A stretch of 64,000 nucleotides of DNA from an uncultured Bacteroides sp. (lineage in GTDB: Bacteria; Bacteroidota; Bacteroidia; Bacteroidales; Bacteroidaceae), in contig NZ_CABUHK010000011.1 in assembly GCF_902491285.1 (NCBI RefSeq), forward strand, positions 25,103 through 89,102, in the 5' to 3' direction. The translations under genes and the position numbers were made by a program. Each line of letters begins with the position of its first letter. Positions within the stretch are counted from its first letter, which is position 1. A model generated the notes under the pieces. That model did not search any database, was not told the DNA's origin, and saw only the letters and a program-made list of their open reading frames with translations. Below, piece after piece: positions 53,150 to 60,913 of this stretch.

Positions 53150-54661
53150 ATGAAAACAATGAAATATATAATAACAGCCTTGATGCTGTTTTCGATGACT
53201 TCCTGCGAACTGGAACGTCTGGATTATACCGAAATCTCTCCGGAAAACTTCTTTAAGACGGAGACTGACCTGAAACTGGCGGTCAACTCGCTCTACTACG
53301 ATTTTAATCCCGGTGATTTCAAAGCTGTTTATTCGGCGGATTACATGGGGTATCAGATTATTGGTGATATGACGACCGATGTGCTTTGGAGCTGCTGGGC
53401 GTGGGAGTCGGACGAACTTTATTTCCAGCAATGGTATGCCACTGTGGGCGGGAGTATTCAGAATCATGCTTACTCGAATTTCGAACGTTATAATTTCCTT
53501 TCCAAAGCGCGCAATACCATCCGCCGTATTGAGAACTCTCCGGTGAGTGAAGATGCGAAGGCACTTTATTCGGGCGAGGCGAAGGCTTTGCGCGGATGGA
53601 TGGGGCTTTACCTTTATGATATGTTCGGCCCTGTACCGGTGGCTTCGGACGAAGTGTTGGACGACCCTCAGACTTTTGTCTATCTGCCTCGGCTGACCGA
53701 AGAAGAATATGACGCGATGATGGAAGCGGATTTGCGGGATGCGATTCGTGATTTGCCTGAAGTGGCGGAAGCGCGCGGACGCATGACAAAAGGGGCTGCC
53801 CGTATGATTCTGCTGAAATATTACATGATAAAGGGCTATTTTGACAAAGCGGAAACTTTAGCCCGCGAGTTGATGGAGATGGAAGGGCGTGTATATAGTT
53901 TGCAGCCTGATTATAATTTTATTTTCTCCAAAGAGGGAATAGGCAATAATGAGGTGATTCTGCAACTGGCCTGCAATAATACAGCTAGTTGGTATTCGAA
54001 TTATATGACTGTCGAGGTGCTTCCCGCTGATTATCCGTGGGCTGAAAAGGCGACTGGTTGGGGCGGTTATGTGATGCCCTGGGACTTTTATGGCACATTT
54101 GAAGAAGGTGATTTGCGCTTGAAAAATGTAGTGACTAGTTATACGAATAAGAAAGGGGAGAAGATAGACCGTACAAACAGCAGCCAGTTGGCAAAAGGGG
54201 CGTTACCTCTGAAATACGGGATGGACCCGGATATGAAAGACGGGCAAAGCGGTATTGACGTGGTTATCTATCGGTACTCTGATGTGTTGTTGACACTTGC
54301 CGAGTGTATCAACCGTAACGAGGGCAACCCAACGACGGAAGCGATTGCTTTGGTAAACCGTGTTCGTAACCGTGCCAACTTGCCGGTTCTGGATGATGCA
54401 CAGACCGCTTCAAAGGAAGCCTTCAATGATGCCCTGCTTTTAGAGCGCGGACATGAATTCTATCTCGAAGGTCTTCGCCGCCAGGACTTGATTCGTTTCG
54501 GGAAGTACGTGGAATATGCGAATAATCGCATTGACGCAATTAATAAATCCGAAGGTCGTGGCTACTTCAATGTGCACGAAGGGCACAATCGCTTTTGGAT
54601 TCCACAGAGTTTCATTGATGAGTCGAAAGGGGCTATCAAGCAAAATAATTATGATAGATAG
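53150..54661 (+). CDS. SusD family nutrient-binding lipoprotein
   Basis: A 503-residue surface lipoprotein, signal SMTSC (Cys19). The SusD helical TPR scaffold is seen (YLYDMFGPVPVASDEVLDDP; EGLRRQDLIRFGKY near the C-terminus) and the family's closing segment GHNRFWIPQSFIDESKG. It forms the lid of the SusC transporter. Immediately downstream of susC (12 bp) as always in PULs. Confidence 0.96.
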   Translation: MKTMKYIITALMLFSMTSCELERLDYTEISPENFFKTETDLKLAVNSLYYDFNPGDFKAVYSADYMGYQIIGDMTTDVLWSCWAWESDELYFQQWYATVGGSIQNHAYSNFERYNFLSKARNTIRRIENSPVSEDAKALYSGEAKALRGWMGLYLYDMFGPVPVASDEVLDDPQTFVYLPRLTEEEYDAMMEADLRDAIRDLPEVAEARGRMTKGAARMILLKYYMIKGYFDKAETLARELMEMEGRVYSLQPDYNFIFSKEGIGNNEVILQLACNNTASWYSNYMTVEVLPADYPWAEKATGWGGYVMPWDFYGTFEEGDLRLKNVVTSYTNKKGEKIDRTNSSQLAKGALPLKYGMDPDMKDGQSGIDVVIYRYSDVLLTLAECINRNEGNPTTEAIALVNRVRNRANLPVLDDAQTASKEAFNDALLLERGHEFYLEGLRRQDLIRFGKYVEYANNRIDAINKSEGRGYFNVHEGHNRFWIPQSFIDESKGAIKQNNYDR

Positions 54662-54703
54662 TGATAAGACCTATACATAAGAATTACATAAAAAACAGTT
54701 ATT

Positions 54704-57052
54704 ATGAAAAATAAGATTTATACAGCTTTGGCACTTGCTCTATACGCTACAACTTTTCATGCACAGCAGATATATGAGCTTTCTGCTCCGGCAAAAGAGA
54801 AGACTATATATACGGGGCACCTTAAAATGGGCGGTACTAACCCGTCAGGTGGAAACATTTCCGTAAATAGCTATTATATGTCTATTGACGGAAAGCCTGT
54901 GATACCCGTTATGGGAGAATTCCATTTTACCCGTTATCCACGTGCGCAATGGGAACAGGAGATTATAAAGATGAAAGCCGGTGGGGTGAATGTATTGCCA
55001 ACCTATATTTTCTGGGGATTGCATGAAGAAGAGGAAGGTGAGTTTTGCTGGAGTGGCAATAAGGACTTACGTCATTTCATAGAACTTTGCAAAAAACATG
55101 ATATGCCGGTAATAGTGCGCATAGGTCCTTTCTGTCATGGTGAAATACGTAACGGCTCTATGCCTGATTGGCTTTTCGCCCGTCCGGTGGATGTACGCAG
55201 CAATCAGCCGCTATACCTCTCTTATGTAAAAAGGCTCTATCATGAGATAGGCCGGCAACTGCAAGGATTGTATTATAAGGACGGTGGCCCGATAATCGGT
55301 TGTCAGATAGAAAATGAGATGCAACATTCCGCATCTCCCTGGGGGGTAAATTATCCCGGTGAACCGCTGGACTTTACAGTGGCAAGTTATGACATTGACT
55401 ATGCAATGATTGGTGTAAGTGTGATGGATAAGAAAGTCACTACTGCCGAACTTGGGGAAGAACATATGCGTACTCTTAAAAAAATAGCACAGGAAGAAGG
55501 CATCATCACTCCCTTCTATACCGCCACTGGTTGGGGAAATGCGGCTGTTATCGACAATGAAGCAATCCCCGTGACATCTGCCTACACATATCCTTTTTGG
55601 GAAGAACCGCGAATGTCACCGTTCTGTATGTTTAAGGATATACACCGTGTACCTGATTATGCTCCGGTACGTTACGATGCGGAACGGTTTCCTTCATTCT
55701 GTGCAGAAATGGGTGCCGGCATACAGATGATTTATCGGCGCAGACCTATCGTTACGGCACGTGCGGCCCAGGCATTAATGATTCGTACGCTCGGTAGTGG
55801 AAGCAACGGTATCGGATACTATATGTACCACGGCGGTAGCACTCCGTTACGTCAGGATAATATAGGAAGCTATCAGGACGAACCGATGGGAATGCCCAAG
55901 ATTTCCTATGATTTCCAGGCTCCCCTTGGCGAGTTCGGACTGGAACATCCGTCTTATCGTTACCTGCGTACCATCCATTCGTTTCTTGCCGACTTCGGCA
56001 GTTATCTTGCTCCTATGGAAACTGTGTTGCCGGACGGTTGGGAAAAGATGACACCCGACAATCGTGACGAGTTGCGTTACGCTGCCCGGATGAAAGACGA
56101 CAGCGGATTCATTTTTATGATAAACTTTCAGGACCATGACACATTGCGTCATGATATGGATGGACTGCAACTGCAACTGAATCTTCGTGGTGAAACACTG
56201 CGCATACCCGAACAGGGAACTTTTATGTTGCCGAAAGATGAAAGTATGATTTTGCCGTTCAACATGATGCTCGGAAATGCCAAACTCCGTTATGCTACGG
56301 CACAACCTCTGATGAAAATCAATGATAACGGTGTCGACCACTACATTTTCTTCGCCCCAGAAGGTATGAAACCAGAGTATTGTTTTGATGCCCGAACGGT
56401 CAAAGGTAAGGCTAAATATGCCGTTACAAGCGGTCTCAGAAGTACTGTCACCATAACACCCCGCAACGGTAAGAAAATAAAGATAACGACACTGAATCAC
56501 GAACAGGCACTCAATGCTATCAAGGTGGACGGGAAGCTGCTGATAACGACTGCTACCGTACTGCCGACAGCGGAGGGCATTACTTTGCAACAACTTGGTA
56601 ATAATGCCTTTGACTATATCCTGTATCCTTCGGCAAAGGGATGGCAACAACAGACAGTACAAGTTGAAACTGTCAGTCCCGAATGTCGCGTAGAGAGGAT
56701 AACAACCCGTCGTGTCACCGTAGCCTTCTGCGATACCGTCCATGTGCCGCAGGTGAATGAGTACTTCATGAAGATAGACTATACGGGCGATGTGGCGATG
56801 GCTTTTCTCGGTGGAAAGATGGTACAGGATGAATTCTGGCATGCCCAGCCATGGATGATTGGCCTTAATCGCCACAAAGAAATGATGAACAAAGAAGCTA
56901 TGTCGTTTTACTTCCGTCCTTTGCGTTCGGACGCTACTTGTTTGCAAGATTTTCCCAAGTCTGCAATTCCTGCTTTTAAAGGAGATGGACAAGTGCTTGA
57001 GATTAAGAACGTGGAAATTATCCCTCAATATCAAGTGAAGATAAATAAATAG
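54704..57052 (+). CDS. GH35 beta-galactosidase
   Basis: A 782-residue exported enzyme (signal ending about FHAQ-Q). The GH35 barrel is near the N-terminus with GEFHFTRYP, NVLPTYIFWGLHEE, RIGPFCHGE, acid/base Glu205 in IGCQIENEM and nucleophile Glu335 in FCAEMGAG. C-terminal beta domains follow. No lipobox, so periplasmic. It removes terminal beta-linked galactose, in this setting from imported galacto-oligosaccharides. It stands 42 bp after susD and 11 bp before the next glycosidase. Confidence 0.9.
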   Translation: MKNKIYTALALALYATTFHAQQIYELSAPAKEKTIYTGHLKMGGTNPSGGNISVNSYYMSIDGKPVIPVMGEFHFTRYPRAQWEQEIIKMKAGGVNVLPTYIFWGLHEEEEGEFCWSGNKDLRHFIELCKKHDMPVIVRIGPFCHGEIRNGSMPDWLFARPVDVRSNQPLYLSYVKRLYHEIGRQLQGLYYKDGGPIIGCQIENEMQHSASPWGVNYPGEPLDFTVASYDIDYAMIGVSVMDKKVTTAELGEEHMRTLKKIAQEEGIITPFYTATGWGNAAVIDNEAIPVTSAYTYPFWEEPRMSPFCMFKDIHRVPDYAPVRYDAERFPSFCAEMGAGIQMIYRRRPIVTARAAQALMIRTLGSGSNGIGYYMYHGGSTPLRQDNIGSYQDEPMGMPKISYDFQAPLGEFGLEHPSYRYLRTIHSFLADFGSYLAPMETVLPDGWEKMTPDNRDELRYAARMKDDSGFIFMINFQDHDTLRHDMDGLQLQLNLRGETLRIPEQGTFMLPKDESMILPFNMMLGNAKLRYATAQPLMKINDNGVDHYIFFAPEGMKPEYCFDARTVKGKAKYAVTSGLRSTVTITPRNGKKIKITTLNHEQALNAIKVDGKLLITTATVLPTAEGITLQQLGNNAFDYILYPSAKGWQQQTVQVETVSPECRVERITTRRVTVAFCDTVHVPQVNEYFMKIDYTGDVAMAFLGGKMVQDEFWHAQPWMIGLNRHKEMMNKEAMSFYFRPLRSDATCLQDFPKSAIPAFKGDGQVLEIKNVEIIPQYQVKINK

Positions 57053-57063
57053 TTCCTAAATTT

Positions 57064-59565
57064 ATGAGGAAAAGCTTATTTACATTATTGGTTACTCTTC
57101 TCAGCACAATGGGGTATTGTGCCGAGAAGGTATATATGGACAAGCAGGGTGTGATACGTTGGACGGAAAATAAAAAGGAAGTAGCCTTGTTCGGTGCCAA
57201 TTATTGCCTGCCTTCAGCTTGCGATTTCCGTGCGGCAGGTTATGTTGGCGGTGAACGCAAACAAATGATTGTGGAAGACTTGGAACATTTCAAGCGCATG
57301 AACTGGGACGGATTACGTCTTTGCTTTTGGGGAGACTATCAGAATACAGACCGCCAAGGAAATTTGCAGGAAAATGAACATTTGCATCTGTTGGACTATC
57401 TTATAGCCGAAGCGAGTAAAAGGGACATTTATATGCTGCTTAGTCCCATCGTGACTTATGATTCACAATGGCCGGAAATGAGTGACACGACGAATACGGG
57501 GCTGGCGAAGTATTATCCGAAAAGTGCACTGATTCATGATGAACAGGCCATTCGTGCACAGGAAAACTATATAAAGCAATTGCTGAATCATCGTAATCCG
57601 TACACCGGTCATTGCCTGAAGGATGAACCGAACATTCTGTTTGTCGAGCTTATCAACGAACCTGCCCAGTTCCCGGAAGATATTTCCGGCATGGTACGAT
57701 ATATCAACCGGATGTGTAAGGCAATCCGTAGCACCGGTTGTAAAAAACTGACTTTCTACAATGTCAGTCAGGACTTCCGCGTAGCTTCTGCCATTCGGAA
57801 ATCGGACATACAAGGCTCTACCTATGCCTGGTATCCGAGTGCGTTGAACAACAATCATTCTATTGAAGGGAACGGCTTGCTGTTTGTTGACCGTTACGAG
57901 CAGATGCTTCATCCCGATTTGAGCGGAAAGGCGAAAATCGTTTATGAGTTTGATGCTACTGATATGGCTTCCGGTTTTATGTATCCGGCTATGGCTCGCG
58001 AGTTCCGGCGGGGCGGTATTCAGTTTGCTGCAGTCTTTTCTTATGATATGCTGCGTACGGCTCCGATGAATTTAGGCTGGCAGACTCATTTTTTCAATAT
58101 GGTCTTTACGCCTTCAAAAGCGGTGAGCGGTATGATTGCCGCCGAAGTGATGCGTCGTGTTCCGCGTGGCAAGCACTTCGGGTATTATCCTGATAATAAT
58201 ACTTTCGATAACTTTCGGGTGAGTTACGATGGGCAGTTGAGTGAATTGAACTCCGGAGATATGTTCTATTATTCAAATACTACGTCCACCCGTCCCAAGA
58301 ATCCGGAAGCATTGAAGCATATTGCCGGGGTAGGCTCTTCTCCGGTGGTGCGTTATTCGGGGACAGGTATTTATTTCCTGGATAAACAAAGTAATAATAC
58401 CTGGCAACTGGAAATTTACCCTGATATTATGGAAGTTGACGACCCTTACAAAATGCTGAACAAGCATAGGGTATCAAGAAAGTCAGCGTATAATGAACGG
58501 AAAATAAAGATACAGCTCCCCGGTCTTGAAACAGAAATGGCTGTCTTGCCCGGAAAGTATCTGCTGACGGATGGGAAATTGGTTAGTAAGGAAGAACTTC
58601 CCGCCAAGGATTTCTATCAAACTCCGATGAAAGAGTGGAAAATAGTTAATCATACGTGGGCGGAGTTTACCTCTGATAAGGAAGTGACATTCCGGTGTGA
58701 AGTGTTCGGCCCCAAACGTCCTCAACAGGTAAACGTCTACCTGATGCTGAAACCTTGGGGATGCAAAAGCGTACCAATGACAGCGGAAGACGGTTTCTTT
58801 TATACAGCGAAAGTCGATTTAAGTTGGCTTGCTAAAGGGGATTATGAATATCATTTTGGTGTAGACACGGGAGAAGATACAATCTTGTTTCCGGAAAAGA
58901 CATACTGTACTCCCGAACGGTGGGACTATTATGAGCAAGCTACTTATGCTATGCGTTTGGTAAACGAAACAACTCCTTTATCCCTTTTGGGGGCACAGGA
59001 CAACTGGAAACATATCCGTCGTACACGTACGTTCAGAAGTCCCGAATCACAGTTCAGCACGGTAGTGTCAGGAGAGGAATTACTGCCTGCTTTTCGGCTT
59101 TTTGTTTCAGATTTGGAGAAAAAGGAAGATTATATAGCTCCTTGTGATGTGACTTTCTCCCATTATATAGGTGACCGGATGGCCTGTCGAAGTAAGAGTA
59201 GGACGGCTCCTGCGTATATCCGTATCCGTGCTCATGGATTGAACGGTACGGATAGAGCAATCTGTAACCTTGTTGATAAAGAGGGCAGGGGATATGGTAC
59301 TGCGTTTGATTTGAAAGCCGAAGCATCAGATATTCTAATTCCGGTATCTGACCTTGTACCTACTAAAGCGGCTATGTTGCCTCAGGACTGGCCGGGAGTG
59401 AATCCTTATTGGTATCCGGCTTCCGCACAAGAGAATAATGGTATTGCATTGGATTGGAAGATTATCGACTTTGTTCAGATTTCACTTCGGGATGAGCTTT
59501 ACGATATCGGCAACCGGAAGAACAAGGGAATTATTGTGGAAAGAATAGATTTATTGTTCCGTTGA
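57064..59565 (+). CDS. Clan-A glycoside hydrolase, GH147 beta-galactosidase candidate
   Basis: An 833-residue exported protein (signal ending about GYCA-E). A TIM barrel at ~25-380 has clan-A residues: acid/base Glu199 in FVELINEP and probable nucleophile Glu295 in KIVYEFDATD. This is followed by beta domains (~400-600) and a C-terminal jelly-roll (~670-833). It does not read as GH2, GH35 or standard GH5. From memory, GH147 was founded on a B. ovatus protein of a pectic-galactan PUL, with similar size and context, so GH147 is the best guess. Last gene of the PUL; followed by the palindromic array at 59601. Confidence 0.65.
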   Translation: MRKSLFTLLVTLLSTMGYCAEKVYMDKQGVIRWTENKKEVALFGANYCLPSACDFRAAGYVGGERKQMIVEDLEHFKRMNWDGLRLCFWGDYQNTDRQGNLQENEHLHLLDYLIAEASKRDIYMLLSPIVTYDSQWPEMSDTTNTGLAKYYPKSALIHDEQAIRAQENYIKQLLNHRNPYTGHCLKDEPNILFVELINEPAQFPEDISGMVRYINRMCKAIRSTGCKKLTFYNVSQDFRVASAIRKSDIQGSTYAWYPSALNNNHSIEGNGLLFVDRYEQMLHPDLSGKAKIVYEFDATDMASGFMYPAMAREFRRGGIQFAAVFSYDMLRTAPMNLGWQTHFFNMVFTPSKAVSGMIAAEVMRRVPRGKHFGYYPDNNTFDNFRVSYDGQLSELNSGDMFYYSNTTSTRPKNPEALKHIAGVGSSPVVRYSGTGIYFLDKQSNNTWQLEIYPDIMEVDDPYKMLNKHRVSRKSAYNERKIKIQLPGLETEMAVLPGKYLLTDGKLVSKEELPAKDFYQTPMKEWKIVNHTWAEFTSDKEVTFRCEVFGPKRPQQVNVYLMLKPWGCKSVPMTAEDGFFYTAKVDLSWLAKGDYEYHFGVDTGEDTILFPEKTYCTPERWDYYEQATYAMRLVNETTPLSLLGAQDNWKHIRRTRTFRSPESQFSTVVSGEELLPAFRLFVSDLEKKEDYIAPCDVTFSHYIGDRMACRSKSRTAPAYIRIRAHGLNGTDRAICNLVDKEGRGYGTAFDLKAEASDILIPVSDLVPTKAAMLPQDWPGVNPYWYPASAQENNGIALDWKIIDFVQISLRDELYDIGNRKNKGIIVERIDLLFR

Positions 59566-59600
59566 TAGTCAAGTGAAACCGTATCAAAAATTCTCAAGTA

Positions 59601-59684
59601 TTCTCACTGCAATGAGAAAAAATACTCATCGCAGTGAGAACTTTTTCTCATTCCTATGAGTATTTATTCTCACTGTGGTGAGAA
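59601..59684 (+). repeat. Array of four 16-bp quasi-palindromes with A/T spacers
   Basis: Units: 59601-59616 (TTCTCACTGCAATGAG), 59625-59640 (CTCATCGCAGTGAGAA), 59645-59660 (TTCTCATTCCTATGAG) and 59669-59684 (CTCACTGTGGTGAGAA), start-to-start 24, 20 and 24 bp. Spacers are AAAAAATA, CTTT and TATTTATT. Units 1 and 2 pair at 15 of 16 positions around the 8-nt A/T loop. Within the last, ATTCTCAC/GTGAGAAT is perfect. It lies between convergent genes and could also stop transcription. The rest of 59566-59738 shows nothing further. Confidence 0.85.
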
Positions 59685-59738
59685 TAATCCCTTGTCTGAA
59701 TAGGCTGTGGCTAACTTTTTTGTCAGTTATGCCATAAG

Positions 59739-60890
59739 TTACGGCACAAATTTCACACAAACCGGTTTGTCTACCTTTATATCTTTATGTATATCCGATA
59801 GTAATCCTGTATCTGTATCCCTTTCATAAACCTGAATCGCATTACTATCCCTGCAAGCCACCAATAGATATTTTCCATTAGGCGTAATGATAAAGTTACG
59901 CGGATGAATCCCTGTCAGTTGGTAGCCTGTTTTCGTTAACTTCCCGTTTTCAGAGTCGATACGGAAGATAGCGATACCGTCCGCTTTCAGCCGGTTACTG
60001 GCATATAGAAACTTACCGTCCGGGCTGATATGAATATCGCCACTACCTTTTGCTCCGACTGTGTCGGCGGCTATTGTCTGAATCTCTTCCAAGCTTCCAT
60101 CTTTATATCCGAAAGCGATTACCGTGCCCGAAAGTTCGTTTATCAGATAAGCATAGTTGCCGTTCGGGGCAAACGTCAAGTGTCGGGGACCTGAACCGGC
60201 TTCCACTTTAAAGGCGGCAGGAGAACCTTCTTTGAGAAAACTCTCTTTGTTCTCTGCATCTGCGTTCGGATTAATGATAAACTTATGTATCTGGTCTGTC
60301 CCTAAATTATCGGCAAACATGTATTTACCGTCCGGAGTGATACGGACACAATGCAAGTGTGGCTTTTCCTGCCGTTCTTTGTCGGCTCCCGAACCTTCGA
60401 ATTTTATAATATCGGAAGCGGGCAGGAGTGAACCGTCTTTTGCGATGGGAAAAACGGAGATACTGCCGCCACTATAATTGGCGGTTATCACATTCTTTCC
60501 ATTCGTAATGATATAGCAAGGGTCTTCTCCACCGGTCTTCTGTGAATTCAGCAATTTGAAAGTCCCTTTTTCCTTGTCGAAGGCAAATGCGTTGGCGGCA
60601 GCCTGTTCATTATTGAACTCACTGACTGCATACACAAATTTTCCGTCGGCAGAAGGTGCAAGATAGGAAGGGTTTTCTACTTCCACTTCACTGAGTGCGG
60701 TGGCTGTCCCGGTTTCTTCGTCGAAACGGTAGCTGTAAAGTCCTTTACTGTCTCCTATGGTATATGTGCCTACGAGCATTGTTAACTCCTGATTCACTGA
60801 TTCGGGACTTTCAGTCCGGGCAGCTTTTTTTGATGTGCAACTGATTGTGGTCATACTGATTATACAGATAGTGGCGATAAATTTTATCAT
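59739..60890 (-). CDS. Lactonase family (Pgl-like) beta-propeller lipoprotein
   Basis: A 383-residue protein with lipoprotein signal TISC (Cys18), followed by a seven-bladed propeller of the 6-phosphogluconolactonase/YbhE type. Repeats of 'PDGKF.Y..N' are seen (APSADGKFVYAVSEF, TPDGKYMFADNLGTD, APNGNYAYLINELSG, SPDGKFLYASNRL, TPNGKYLLVACRD). Being exported, it is unlikely to act in the cytosolic pentose-phosphate pathway; a role on sugar lactones in the periplasm is possible. It lies 23 bp downstream of the GH3 gene on the same strand, so the two form one unit. Confidence 0.88.
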   Translation of the reverse strand: MIKFIATICIISMTTISCTSKKAARTESPESVNQELTMLVGTYTIGDSKGLYSYRFDEETGTATALSEVEVENPSYLAPSADGKFVYAVSEFNNEQAAANAFAFDKEKGTFKLLNSQKTGGEDPCYIITNGKNVITANYSGGSISVFPIAKDGSLLPASDIIKFEGSGADKERQEKPHLHCVRITPDGKYMFADNLGTDQIHKFIINPNADAENKESFLKEGSPAAFKVEAGSGPRHLTFAPNGNYAYLINELSGTVIAFGYKDGSLEEIQTIAADTVGAKGSGDIHISPDGKFLYASNRLKADGIAIFRIDSENGKLTKTGYQLTGIHPRNFIITPNGKYLLVACRDSNAIQVYERDTDTGLLSDIHKDIKVDKPVCVKFVP

Positions 60891-60913
60891 ATGGGTTGTT
60901 TTCGTATTGATTA

